Below, piece by piece: positions 26,572 through 35,261 of a stretch of DNA of 64,000 nt. Origin of the DNA: Zoogloea oryzae (GTDB taxonomy: Bacteria; Pseudomonadota; Gammaproteobacteria; Burkholderiales; Rhodocyclaceae); contig NZ_BSPX01000003.1 in NCBI RefSeq assembly GCF_030161255.1, forward strand, positions 72,152 to 136,151. Direction: 5' to 3'. Position 1 is the first letter of the stretch, and each line of letters opens with the position of its first letter. The notes under the pieces are model-generated. The model was not told the DNA's origin. It worked only from the letters and a program-made list of their open reading frames with translations, and did no database searches. Both the position numbers and the translations under genes were made by a program.

Positions 26572-28125
26572 TCAGAATTGGAAGAGAAGCGACCCGTAAA
26601 GGGCGTTCTCGGAGTAGGACGCGATGCCGCCCCCCTGGCTGTTACGCACATTCAGCGCACCAGTGGTACGGGGCGTGAGACGCGTGGAGACACCCGCGGT
26701 GATCATCCGGTTACGCGCGTCGCTTGCACCGCCCACGCTCGTGGAGTCGGTGTGGCTGCGCATCAGCGTATAGGTGCCGGTCGCCGTGGTGATCGGCGTC
26801 ATCTTGTGCTGGAGCGAGACGGTGGCGCCCGTGGTGCGCAGATTGGACGTGGTGGTGATGTCTTCGGTCACCGCGAAATCGCGCTCGGTGATCGTCGTCC
26901 GGTTCGAGTTGAACGCGATCACCGAGAGGCTGTTGCGTCGACCGATGAACGTGACGCCCAGCTGCAGGCGACGATCGAGGTAGAAACCATTGGCGAGGCC
27001 CGACTGCAGCCCGATCAGCGCGCTGCTCGCATCCGCGCCGGTGCTGGTCAGGGTCAGCCTGCGGATACAGGCATCCCGCGTCGCCGCCGGCTCAGAGGCG
27101 CAGTAAAGCTTGGCCAGATCCAGCAGGGTCACGGCGCTGGTCATGTTCTGGCTGGTGGTCGTGATGTCCTTCGAGTAGCTACCCTGAAAGGCCACCTGCG
27201 GGCCCCGGTGCTCGGCCGTCAAGTTGAAGCCGGTGCCGAAGAAGCGGTCCTCGATCGTGCCGGAGATCTTCGTGAGGGGCGTCGGTGTCCAGTCGGTTCC
27301 AAGCCCGTAGATCGTCGTCGTTTTATTGTCGACGGTCGAGTAGTTATTGGTTTCCGTACCGCCGATCAGGCGCAGCGATAGCTGGGGATCCACCGCCCAC
27401 AACGCGGACGCTCGGAACGTCCGGTGATCCACGTCGCGGTTGTTGGTGCGCGAGGTGTGGCTGTCGTTGAGACTCATTGACCAGCCCAGATTGCCGAACG
27501 CCCGCGGGTCAGTCCCGCTGACCGACCAGACGTTGGTCTGAAGCCGATTCAGGACGGTCGTGCTGGAATCGGACTGATTGGCCGTAAAACGGGCCTCGAC
27601 GGTACCCGTGTTGGCAAAACGCCCCTTGATGTTGGGGCTCATCGAAATGGTCCGGACTTCAGACCAGTTGCTGGCGCCGGTCACGGTATCGCCGCCGATC
27701 GGCCGGAAGGCGTAGGTGGGCTGGCGACTCACCGATGCCATCAGATCGAGGAAGCCGTGGTTGTCCCACCAGGTGAGCTTGCCGTTACCGTTGAGCAGCA
27801 GCTGGTTGCTGTCGTGCTGCGAGCCGTTGCCGTAGAAGGACGAATTGACGCCGACGTCCATCGCACCCTTCACGCGATAACCCGTTGCCTCGAAGCGGAG
27901 CATCGGGCGGATCTGGGTGATCCAGTCGCTCTCGGCCGCAGACGACCGGGACAGACGGGCATTGTCGGTGAGCGTCTCGGTGACCATCACCGAAGGGACC
28001 ACCGCGAACTCACGCACCTGCTGCTGGGCGATGGCGGGCGATGCGACGGCACCGAGGGCTGCGCACAGGAGCGCCAGCCGGCGCACGGAGGTCGCCGGCA
28101 TTGCGCGGGAAGCGGGAGTCGTCAC
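26572..28125 (-). CDS. outer-membrane beta-barrel protein, exosortase A-associated
   Basis: 517 residues. Signal peptide (RRLALLCAALGAVASPAIAQ), then a chain of alternating-residue beta strands with Asn/Thr/Ser-rich turns and a C-terminal Phe (LLFQF), typical of outer-membrane proteins. It matches the uncharacterised XrtA-linked family whose members sit next to the tyrosine kinase. The start is GTG 28125, overlapping the kinase stop (GTGA) with GAAGGAG upstream, a clear translational coupling. Probable role: outer-membrane passage or anchoring of the polysaccharide; not proven. Confidence 0.88.
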   Translation of the reverse strand: MTTPASRAMPATSVRRLALLCAALGAVASPAIAQQQVREFAVVPSVMVTETLTDNARLSRSSAAESDWITQIRPMLRFEATGYRVKGAMDVGVNSSFYGNGSQHDSNQLLLNGNGKLTWWDNHGFLDLMASVSRQPTYAFRPIGGDTVTGASNWSEVRTISMSPNIKGRFANTGTVEARFTANQSDSSTTVLNRLQTNVWSVSGTDPRAFGNLGWSMSLNDSHTSRTNNRDVDHRTFRASALWAVDPQLSLRLIGGTETNNYSTVDNKTTTIYGLGTDWTPTPLTKISGTIEDRFFGTGFNLTAEHRGPQVAFQGSYSKDITTTSQNMTSAVTLLDLAKLYCASEPAATRDACIRRLTLTSTGADASSALIGLQSGLANGFYLDRRLQLGVTFIGRRNSLSVIAFNSNRTTITERDFAVTEDITTTSNLRTTGATVSLQHKMTPITTATGTYTLMRSHTDSTSVGGASDARNRMITAGVSTRLTPRTTGALNVRNSQGGGIASYSENALYGSLLFQF

Positions 28126-29147
28126 GCGTTCTCCTTCGGAGCATGACCATAGCCGTAACCATAGCCGTAACCATAGCCGTAGCCGTAGGAGCCGGCACCG
28201 GACTGCAGCGCCTTGTTCAGCAGCATCAGCTTGACCGGGCAGCTCTCGATGGTCGACAGCGCCTGCTTGACCGCGGCCTGGGTGGTCTTGTTGGATTCGA
28301 CCACCATCACGATCTGGCCCATGTGGGTGGCCAGCACGCGGGATTCGGTGGTGACCAGCAGCGGGGGCGAATCGAACACGATGATCCGGTCGGAGTAACG
28401 CTCGGCCAGCTCTTCGAGGAGGTTGTTCATCACGTCGCTGGCGAGCAGTTCGGTGGCACGCGGGTGCGGGGTGCCGGCCGGCAGCAGGTTCAGCTTCTCG
28501 ATGTTGGTCTTGAGCATGACGTCGCTCAGCTGGGTGCCCGGGTTGGTGAGCACGTCCATCAGGCCCTTCTTGGGGGGCAGGCCGAGGATGTTCAGCACCG
28601 AAGGACGGGACACGTCGGCGTCGATCAACAGCACCGTGTGATCCAGTTCCATCGCCATGCTGATGGCCAGGTTGATGGAGCTGAAGCTCTTGCCCTCGCC
28701 GGGCAGCGAGCTGGTGATCATGATGAGGTTGGCGTTGTCGATCGCCGAGGCGCCCTTGCCCTGCACGTTGCGCAGCAGCGGACGCTTGATGATCCGGAAC
28801 TCGTCGCCGATCAGCGAACGGGGCGCGTTCGGGGTGACAATCCCGATGGACTGCAGGCGCTCCAGGTCGATCTCGATGTACTTCGAGGTGCTACCTGCGG
28901 CGGCCGACTTCGCCTCGGCGCTGGCTTGCACGGCGGGCGCCGGCGGCGCGGCAACCTCGGGCACGGGCTCGGCGATCACCGGCTCGACGCGGCTCGGCTG
29001 ATCGGCGAAGGCCGAAGCAACGGGAGCGACGGCAACCCGCGCGGCCTGACCGTCATCCACCGGAGCCGGGCTTTCGTTGTCGACCGGAGCGGAGGTAGCC
29101 CTCTGCAGCTGCTCAAGTCGCTCGACTGCTTTTTCAATAATGCTCAT
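28122..29147 (-). CDS. BY-type tyrosine autokinase, exosortase A-associated
   Basis: 341 residues. Walker A SSLPGEGKS (about 146-154), Walker A' VLLIDADVSRPS (about 172-183), Walker B IIVFDSPP. The first ~90 residues are Ala/Pro-rich and may link to the membrane chain-length protein encoded 9 bases upstream. The C-terminus is a tail of seven consecutive Tyr-Gly pairs, the autophosphorylation cluster that controls polymer export in BY kinases. It lacks the membrane domain, so the Wzz-type partner is a separate protein. Confidence 0.94.
   Translation of the reverse strand: MSIIEKAVERLEQLQRATSAPVDNESPAPVDDGQAARVAVAPVASAFADQPSRVEPVIAEPVPEVAAPPAPAVQASAEAKSAAAGSTSKYIEIDLERLQSIGIVTPNAPRSLIGDEFRIIKRPLLRNVQGKGASAIDNANLIMITSSLPGEGKSFSSINLAISMAMELDHTVLLIDADVSRPSVLNILGLPPKKGLMDVLTNPGTQLSDVMLKTNIEKLNLLPAGTPHPRATELLASDVMNNLLEELAERYSDRIIVFDSPPLLVTTESRVLATHMGQIVMVVESNKTTQAAVKQALSTIESCPVKLMLLNKALQSGAGSYGYGYGYGYGYGYGHAPKENA
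28146..28187 (-). repeat. tandem Tyr-Gly codon repeat in the kinase tail
   Basis: Seven TAY-GGY codon pairs in a row (42 bp), alternating TAC/TAT so that a 12-bp repeat is visible at DNA level. Such a tract can change length by replication slippage without shifting the frame. Confidence 0.9.
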
Positions 29148-29156
29148 GTTCGCCTC

Positions 29157-30737
29157 TCAACCCATCCGCGCCAGCAGCAGCCAGACGGTCATTGCGCCAA
29201 ACAAACCTACAAGGGCGCCTACGCCACCGAGGAAGAAGACCTTGCTCCGCCGCTGGTTGCGCATGCGGTCGGTGTCGCCAATCATGCTCACCGCGCCCAG
29301 CACGGCCAGCCCGGTCACCTCGCGCAGCACCTGGGTGTCGGAGAACACCGGCCGGATCTGGCTGATCAGGAAGGACACGATCCCGCCGATCAGCAGCGCC
29401 GCAAGGCCCGCCGCCGGCATCAGCAGCAGGCGGTTGGGCGCGGACGGCTTGCTCGGCACCGTGGGCGGATCGATCAGGCGGAAGTCGGCCACACCGGAAG
29501 TTGCGCCCATCTCGACCGCCATGGTGGCGGACTCGCGACGGGCCACGAGGGCGTCGTAGTTCTTCTTGTTGATGTCGTAGTCGCGGTTGAGCTGGGTGAA
29601 TTCGGTCTCGAGCTGCGGCAGGGTACGCGACGCTGCACCCAGGGCCTGGAGGCGCGAGTCGTACTCGGCCACGCGGGCCCGCAGGGATGCGACGTTCGCC
29701 TCGGCTTCGGCCAGGGACAGACGCATCTGCTGGAACACCGGATTCACGTTGCTCGACGAACCCACCGAGGCGCCAGCACCCGACGCAGCCGAAGCGGCCG
29801 CCTTGCGACGGGCCTGGAGTTCGGCGGACTTCTGGGCTTCGAGCTCCTCGATCACCTTGCGGGCGCCCACGACGTCCGGGTGCTTGTCGGTGTACTTGAG
29901 CAGCAGGCCGTCGAGGGACTTCTTCATCGACTCGATCCGGTCGTCAAGCTCGGGCACCGGCATCGACGCCAGCGAGGCGCTGGACATCTTTTCGGGCAGC
30001 GCGACGGACTCTTCGCCGGAGAGCTGGCGCTTGAGGGCATCGCGGGAGTTTTCGGCTTCACGCAGGGCGAGCTTGGCCTGGTTGAGCTGCTCGCTCACCT
30101 CGCTCATCTTGCGGAAGTAGTCCTGGCCACCGGCACCGAGGGTGCCCATGTTGCGGACCTTGTATTCCTTGAGGCGGTTCTCGGCCTCGATCAGCTTCTG
30201 CTCGTAGGCCTTGATCTGCTCTTCGATGAAGCGCCGGGCGGTATCGGAATCCTTGCGCTTGTCGCCCAGGCCCGACTCCACGAAGATCGACACCATCGAC
30301 TGCACGACGCGCTTGGCGCGTTCCGGGTCGGTATCGGTGTAGGCCAGGGTGTAGAGGTTGTCGCGGCCCGCTTCGCGGATCTGCAGCGCCTTGGTGACGT
30401 TGATCACCAGCGTCTCGCGGTCTTCCTTGGTCTTGGCTGCCAGATCAAGGTCGGCCATGCGGATCAGCTTCTCGACGTTGGGACGGCTGATCAGCGTGCG
30501 GCTGAGGATGCCGATCTGCTGATCCACGTTGGGCTGGACGGCCAGCCCGGACATCAGCGGCTTCAGGATCGACTGGGTATCCACATAGACACGGGCAGAC
30601 GATTCGTAGCGGTCAGGCAGCAGATAGACAATCGCGGCGATGATCGGACCGACAATCCACGCGGCCGCCAAGCCCCACCAGCGATAGAGCCACATGCCGC
30701 GGAGGGTCACCGACAACTGTCTTAGTATGTCTTCCAT
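29157..30737 (-). CDS. polysaccharide chain-length determinant (Wzz/GNVR), exosortase A-associated
   Basis: 526 residues. TM1 (about 20-40, WGLAAAWIVGPIIAAIVYLLP), a periplasmic Wzz region, a long coiled-coil core (about 160-400, with RRFIEEQIKAYEQKLIEAENRLKEYK), the GNVR-type LVARRESATMAVEMG, a DPPTVPSKPSAPNR box, then TM2 and a third hydrophobic stretch near the C-terminus. Controls polymer length and docks the tyrosine kinase. Confidence 0.94.
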   Translation of the reverse strand: MEDILRQLSVTLRGMWLYRWWGLAAAWIVGPIIAAIVYLLPDRYESSARVYVDTQSILKPLMSGLAVQPNVDQQIGILSRTLISRPNVEKLIRMADLDLAAKTKEDRETLVINVTKALQIREAGRDNLYTLAYTDTDPERAKRVVQSMVSIFVESGLGDKRKDSDTARRFIEEQIKAYEQKLIEAENRLKEYKVRNMGTLGAGGQDYFRKMSEVSEQLNQAKLALREAENSRDALKRQLSGEESVALPEKMSSASLASMPVPELDDRIESMKKSLDGLLLKYTDKHPDVVGARKVIEELEAQKSAELQARRKAAASAASGAGASVGSSSNVNPVFQQMRLSLAEAEANVASLRARVAEYDSRLQALGAASRTLPQLETEFTQLNRDYDINKKNYDALVARRESATMAVEMGATSGVADFRLIDPPTVPSKPSAPNRLLLMPAAGLAALLIGGIVSFLISQIRPVFSDTQVLREVTGLAVLGAVSMIGDTDRMRNQRRSKVFFLGGVGALVGLFGAMTVWLLLARMG

Positions 30738-30756
30738 TGGGAGATTCCGAATGCAT

Positions 30757-30778
30757 CCCCCCGGGACATCCCGGGGGG
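30757..30778. promoter_or_regulatory. strong GC hairpin between the first two operon genes
   Basis: CCCCCCGGG (30757-30765) pairs with CCCGGGGGG (30770-30778): 9 bp, 4-base loop ACAT, in the 57-bp space between the export gene and the chain-length gene. No T-run follows on the - strand, so it is more likely an mRNA processing or stability element than a terminator. Confidence 0.55.
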
Positions 30779-30794
30779 CAAATCAAGAGTGGGG

Positions 30795-31400
30795 TCAGAA
30801 CCAGCTCTGGGGAATGATGAGGACGTCGCCCGGCTTCATTTCGATGTTGGCCGAAACATCGCCACGCTTGACGAGATCCTTCAGGCGGACGGAGTACTGC
30901 TTGTTGCCTTCCGAGGTCCGCAGCAGGGTGGCACGGTTGCCATCGGCGTAGTCGGTCAGACCATTGACCGAAATCATGACGTCCAGCAGGGACATCTTCT
31001 GACGGAACGGCAGGGTCTGGGGCTTGGCCGCCTCACCCACCACCCGCACCTGCTGGGAATAAGGACCGACGAAGGTGGTCACGATGACGGTCACGACCGG
31101 ATCGCGGATGTACTTGCCGAGCGCCTGCTCGATCTCGCGGGCAAGCGTGCTGGCATCACGGCCGGAAGCCGGCAGATCCTCAACCAGGGGCGTGGTGATC
31201 TTGCCGTCCGGACGCACCGGAACCGTCATCGACAGCTCGGGGTTGCGCCAGACAACGATATTCACGTTATCGCCCGGCCCGATCTGATAGGCATAATCGG
31301 CGGCCTCTGCGGTCACCGGCGCCGGCGGATAAGTGGTGGCGCACCCTGCCAGACCGGCTACGGCGCACGCCAGCAAGCCGTTCTTAAAATAGCGTTTCAT
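30795..31400 (-). CDS. outer-membrane polysaccharide export lipoprotein (Wza-like), exosortase A-associated
   Basis: 201 residues. Lipoprotein signal AVAGLAGC (Cys20), then the Poly_export domain (YQIGPGDNVNIVVWRNPELSMTVPVRPDGKITTPLVEDLPASG) and a SLBB-like segment (QVRVVGEAAKPQTLPFRQKMSLLDVMISVNGLTDYADG), ending in IEMKPGDVLIIPQSWF. Builds the periplasmic/outer-membrane export channel. First gene of the operon; SD-like GGGGAAG upstream of ATG 31400. Shorter than Wza, as usual for this family. Confidence 0.94.
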   Translation of the reverse strand: MKRYFKNGLLACAVAGLAGCATTYPPAPVTAEAADYAYQIGPGDNVNIVVWRNPELSMTVPVRPDGKITTPLVEDLPASGRDASTLAREIEQALGKYIRDPVVTVIVTTFVGPYSQQVRVVGEAAKPQTLPFRQKMSLLDVMISVNGLTDYADGNRATLLRTSEGNKQYSVRLKDLVKRGDVSANIEMKPGDVLIIPQSWF

Positions 31401-31600
31401 AAGGTACTTCCCCTGGATACGGCCAAAGTTCAGCCTTTGAATGATAACGGGCGGATATTACGGCAGCGCGTGATTCCGTCCGGAGAAAAACGTCACGACG
31501 CCCCAAAAAGGGGAAACATGACTGCGCCATCAAGATGGCTGAATATTTCTGCGGGAATCCGCCCGGCGCGGATGATACCTACTCCGGGCAGTATTTTCTG
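31401..31600. promoter_or_regulatory. upstream region of the XrtA polysaccharide operon
   Basis: 200 bp between the DUF1302-like gene end and the export gene start, so the operon promoter should be here. I searched for a sigma54 -24/-12 element (the system is sigma54-regulated in some species) and did not find a convincing one; a short CCCC-A5-GGGG hairpin lies at about 31501-31513. No confident sigma70 boxes. Confidence 0.4.
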
Positions 31601-32908
31601 TCAGAAAGACCACCGGGCCTCGGTGTAGACCCGGTCGCGATCCGCGTAACGGCCGAAGATGCCGTTGGCGGCGCCACCAAAGGCGTCAACCCCGAAAACC
31701 ACGCGCGTGCTCTTGTTTGCAGACCAGATCAGCTTGGGGCGGAACATGTAGTCGTTGCGGTTGAGCATTGATACGTAAAGCGCTTCGGCCTGCCAGTTCT
31801 TGGCGAGCCGGGTGCCCACCAGGACGCTGGCACCGCCTTCGGTCCGCTCAAAGCCCGTGCGGGCATCGTAATCGAGCATGCGGCGGGCGAAGTATTGTAG
31901 ATTCACCCGCCCGTCGTTGAAGGCGGGAATATCCACCCCGACCACGTAATCAATTGTGTCCTGATCAACCAGCCCGTTGGGCGCGTCCAGCGGATTCTGG
32001 GTATTGAACTTGCGGCCGCGGGAGTGCACCGTCTCGCCCTTCAGCACGAAGTCGCCGAAGTCCTTGGTCACGGTGGCGCCGACCTGGCTGATGCGCTCAT
32101 GGCGCGGCTGGAATTCGGCCTGCCCGCCCGAGAGCCCGGTGAAGTAGAAAGTCTGGGCCACATCCATGCTGCGGTAGTAGAAGCCGGAGACGTCCCAGCC
32201 ACCGACCATCCGCGACAGCCGGGCGCCCCAGTTTGTGTTGCCGAGAGAGTTGTCGGGCTTGGCTTCACCCAGTACTTTCGCGTCGCGGCGCAGCGGATAG
32301 AACTCGGCCCCCGGCTTGCCGATGTTGTCGTAGCTCGGCACTGGAATCCAGATCAGTTCGGCGTGGGTTTCACCAAAGTAGTATTCGGCCCGGGTCGCCC
32401 ACTGGGGAATCCGCAGCTGCTCGAAATCCGGCAGGAAGAAGGTGCGCAGATCCCGCGCGGAGACCACGTCGGCAAAGAACAGCCCGACCATCTCACCCCA
32501 AACGATGTGCTGGCGACCGAAGCGGAAATCCACGTCGCCGAGCGAGAAGTCGGCGTAGGTTTCACGCAGATGGAACTGATACTGCTGGTCGCGCCGCACG
32601 GCGTCCGGATAGAAACCGGAATCGATGGCGAACACCGCGTCGGCATCGGCCCGGCCGGAGATCTTCCACTTGACGCTGTCGCCGCCGGTGGCCGAAACCT
32701 CGGCACGGGAGCGCGCCATCGACCAGTGATCCTGGCCGCCGTAGGTACGCGCCAGATCGAACTGGAGGTAGCCGGCCGTCTTGACGCCGCCCTCGCCCGC
32801 CACGTCATCAAGCCCTAGGTCGTCGTCGGCCGCCGCAGTTGCACCGCAGCAGAGCATCATCGATAACGCGACCGCACTGCGGCGAAGCTTTGGTTTCAAG
32901 CTGTCCAT
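31601..32908 (-). CDS. DUF1302-like outer-membrane protein
   Basis: 435 residues with a signal peptide (SAVALSMMLCCGATAAADD) and beta-barrel strands ending in Phe (TEARWSF). RFGRQHIVWGEMVGLFFADVVSARDLRTFFLPDFEQLRIPQWATRAEYYF and AELIWIPVPSYDNIGKPGAEFYP match the DUF1302/porin-like family, which travels with ABC or RND transporters plus a LolA-like protein. Here it follows the ABC ATPase gene by 65 bases. Role inferred: outer-membrane part of a lipid or hydrophobic-compound export system. Confidence 0.82.
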   Translation of the reverse strand: MDSLKPKLRRSAVALSMMLCCGATAAADDDLGLDDVAGEGGVKTAGYLQFDLARTYGGQDHWSMARSRAEVSATGGDSVKWKISGRADADAVFAIDSGFYPDAVRRDQQYQFHLRETYADFSLGDVDFRFGRQHIVWGEMVGLFFADVVSARDLRTFFLPDFEQLRIPQWATRAEYYFGETHAELIWIPVPSYDNIGKPGAEFYPLRRDAKVLGEAKPDNSLGNTNWGARLSRMVGGWDVSGFYYRSMDVAQTFYFTGLSGGQAEFQPRHERISQVGATVTKDFGDFVLKGETVHSRGRKFNTQNPLDAPNGLVDQDTIDYVVGVDIPAFNDGRVNLQYFARRMLDYDARTGFERTEGGASVLVGTRLAKNWQAEALYVSMLNRNDYMFRPKLIWSANKSTRVVFGVDAFGGAANGIFGRYADRDRVYTEARWSF

Positions 32909-32973
32909 TTCCTACTTTCCCCTCGTAAAACGTGAATGGCCGGACGTGCGCCAGATGCCCGTCCGGCGGCGCA

Positions 32974-33747
32974 TCAGGCCCGGTACGGAACGAAGCGCCA
33001 GGTGCCGTTGAGTTTGAGCCCGAGCTTGGTGGGCTGGCCGTCTTCCATCCGGACCTGCTGGACGGCGCGGCTCATCACCTGCTTGTCGTGGGTCGAAAAC
33101 ACGAAAGTTGTCTTGCAATCCTCGTTGATGCGCTGCATCAGATCAAGAATGCTCTTGCCGGTGTTCTTGTCGAGGTTGGCGGTGGGCTCGTCGGCCAGCA
33201 CCACCTTGGAGTGCGTCACCAGCGCCCGGGCAATCGCCACCCGCTGACGCTGGCCGCCCGACAGCTGGTTCGGGCGGTGGTGCGCGTACTTCGCCAGCCC
33301 CACCAGTTTGAGGTAATCGTTCACCCGCGCGCGACGCTCTTCCTTGCTGATTTCCGGCATCTGCAGCAGCGGGTATTCCACGTTTTCCTCGGCGGAAAGC
33401 ACCGGCAGCAGATTAAAGGTCTGGAAGATGAAGCCGATGGTCCTCGCACGGATGTTGGCGAGTTCATCGGGAGTCTGCCCGGAGACATCCTTTCCCTCGA
33501 TGAACACCCTGCCCTCGCTTGGCGTATCGATACACCCCATAATATTGAGGAGCGTGGACTTGCCACTCCCCGACGTCCCCGCGATGGCCATGAAGTAACC
33601 TTCCTTGACATCGAGGGTGACCTTCCTCAGCGCATTGACGTCCTGATCACCGAGACGATAAATCTTGCTGACATTTTCGATCCTGATGATCGTCTTCGGG
33701 TCCGTCGTCGACGTCCCATCCGTACTGTCGTCGCGGCTTGTTTGCAT
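32974..33747 (-). CDS. ABC transporter ATP-binding protein, LolD/MacB type
   Basis: 257 residues. Walker A GTSGSGKS (57-64), Q-loop FIFQTFNLLP, signature LSGGQRQR (162-169), Walker B VVLADEPTANLD (182-193), and H-loop FSTHD. This subfamily powers FtsX-fold permeases that move lipoproteins or small molecules from the inner membrane. No FtsX-type permease is present within the window next to it. The N-terminal ~18 residues are Asp/Ser/Thr-rich and disordered. Divergent from the LolA-like gene by only 42 bp. Confidence 0.9.
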   Translation of the reverse strand: MQTSRDDSTDGTSTTDPKTIIRIENVSKIYRLGDQDVNALRKVTLDVKEGYFMAIAGTSGSGKSTLLNIMGCIDTPSEGRVFIEGKDVSGQTPDELANIRARTIGFIFQTFNLLPVLSAEENVEYPLLQMPEISKEERRARVNDYLKLVGLAKYAHHRPNQLSGGQRQRVAIARALVTHSKVVLADEPTANLDKNTGKSILDLMQRINEDCKTTFVFSTHDKQVMSRAVQQVRMEDGQPTKLGLKLNGTWRFVPYRA

Positions 33748-33789
33748 TGCCCCACCGGTCTATGTTGTTTGCTTTCAAAGGATAACACT

Positions 33790-34581
33790 ATGAGCTTCAA
33801 ATTTAGCCCTTCGAGCTGCCGGTCTCGGTTCCTCGGCGCTGCGCTTGCGACCCTCTCGCTGCTGTCCGGCGCGCCGGTAGTGGCCGACGATGCGGCCGTG
33901 GATCAGGCCAAAGCCATCGTCGCCAAGGCCGACGAAATTCGTTTCCCGCGGGATGGCTTCCAGGTCATCATCGACATCTCGTCGGTGAGCGCAGGTGAGC
34001 CGGCCGAGGATCGCAAGTACCGCATCCTCTCCAAGGGCAACGAGAACACCATCGTCCAGACCCTCGAACCCGCCACTGACAAGGGCCAGGCCATGCTGAT
34101 GCGCGGCCGCGACCTGTGGGTGTTCATGCCCAACGTATCCCAGCCGGTGCGCCTGTCACTCGCCCAGCGCCTCACCGGCCAGGTGGCCAACGGTGACCTG
34201 GCCCGGGCCAACTTCGCCGGTGACTACGAGCCGAAGATCATCCGCACCGACACCATCGACGGCGAGAAGATGCACGTGCTGGAGCTCACCGCGGTCGACC
34301 GCGGCGTGACCTACGCCAAGGTGCTGTACTGGGTTCGCCAGCCCAACAACTGGCCCTACAAGGCCGAGTTCTATTCCCTCTCGGACCGCCTGCTGAAGGT
34401 GTGCCGTTACGACAAGTTCAAGGATCTGGGCGGCCGCGTGCGCCCCACCCAGCTGGTCATGGAGGACGCCCTGAAGAAGGGCGAGGTATCGACCCTGCGT
34501 TACTCGCAGATGGCGGCCAAGGATCTGCCCGACCGCGTGTTCACCAAGCAATACATGGACAAGCTCAACCGGGTCGATTGA
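33790..34581 (+). CDS. LolA-like outer-membrane lipoprotein-sorting protein
   Basis: 263 residues with signal peptide (LGAALATLSLLSGAPVVADD). Mature part has the LolA-like half-barrel pattern: KADEIRFPRDGFQVIIDISS, AMLMRGRDLWVFMPNVSQPVRLSLAQRLTGQVANGDLARANFAGDYEP, VLYWVRQPNNWPYKAEFYSLSDRLLKVCRYDKF. ATG 33790 has AAAGGA at about 33776-33781. Paired by position with the LolD-like ATPase and DUF1302 gene. It is not the housekeeping LolA and probably carries another hydrophobic cargo. Confidence 0.86.
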   Translation: MSFKFSPSSCRSRFLGAALATLSLLSGAPVVADDAAVDQAKAIVAKADEIRFPRDGFQVIIDISSVSAGEPAEDRKYRILSKGNENTIVQTLEPATDKGQAMLMRGRDLWVFMPNVSQPVRLSLAQRLTGQVANGDLARANFAGDYEPKIIRTDTIDGEKMHVLELTAVDRGVTYAKVLYWVRQPNNWPYKAEFYSLSDRLLKVCRYDKFKDLGGRVRPTQLVMEDALKKGEVSTLRYSQMAAKDLPDRVFTKQYMDKLNRVD

Positions 34582-34583
34582 GC

Positions 34584-35261
34584 TCAGGCGAGGTTTGAAT
34601 CTCCTGCTGCGGGCGGCGCTTCCAGCCCCGGCAGGATTGCCGCTGCGGCAGCTTCCAGCGCGGCGGCGCCCCCATCAGTAGGGGGCAACGCAAGACGGCG
34701 CAACACGCCGCCAATCCGCACATCCAGCCCTTCCCTGTCGATACCCACAACCGCCACCCCAGGCGGAACCTGGCACTCCAGCCGGGCCACAAGCCCAGCC
34801 TCGGTATCCGGATCGAGCGCCGCGGCCGGCGCCTCGGCGGCAAGCCAGCCCATCCGGCCAAAGCCGCCGACGAAACGCGCCTTGTCGGGCTCCAGGCGGA
34901 AGAAACGGAAATCCCCCAGCTCAAGATACAGCGCGGATTCCGGGCTATAGCGCACGTAGCGCTGGCGGGACGCCTCGTCCAGATCAACCGGCTGCACCCG
35001 GCCCAGCAAGGTCAGACGGGCCTGAGCCAGATTGATGCCATCCCCTTCGGTCACCAGCAAGCTGGCCCGCGGGTCGGCCAGCAGGTTGCGCGTATGCTCG
35101 GCAAGCCCGCTGATGAGAAACACCGGCCGGCCGGAAGCATCCGACACGAAAGGCACGGCGCTCACGAAGGGAAAGCCCGGCATCGCCACCGAGTGGGTGC
35201 CCAGCGCCCCGCTGCGGCTTTGCCGCAGCAGCGCGCGGACTTCGGCGTAGTCGATCTTCAC
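34584..35261 (-). CDS. pyridoxamine-5'-phosphate-oxidase-like split-barrel protein (HugZ-like)
   Basis: 225 residues from GTG 35261, which overlaps the rlmB stop (GTGA 35258-35261). The N-terminal split barrel (about 1-140) has SRSGALGTHS, GFPFVSAVPFVSDASGRPVFLISGLAEHTRNLLADPRASLLV and ARLTLLGRV, typical of FMN- or heme-binding HugZ-like proteins; the C-terminal part fits their second domain. Biochemical role unknown; FMN or heme binding is inferred. A GTG 30 bases upstream is an alternative start. Ends 2 bases from the convergent LolA-like gene. Confidence 0.82.
   Translation of the reverse strand: MKIDYAEVRALLRQSRSGALGTHSVAMPGFPFVSAVPFVSDASGRPVFLISGLAEHTRNLLADPRASLLVTEGDGINLAQARLTLLGRVQPVDLDEASRQRYVRYSPESALYLELGDFRFFRLEPDKARFVGGFGRMGWLAAEAPAAALDPDTEAGLVARLECQVPPGVAVVGIDREGLDVRIGGVLRRLALPPTDGGAAALEAAAAAILPGLEAPPAAGDSNLA

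Noticed and set aside
31401..31600. sigma54 promoter for the polysaccharide operon
   Set aside because: The closest string (TGGCGC followed by TGTTT) lacks the GC at -12; not reported as a promoter.
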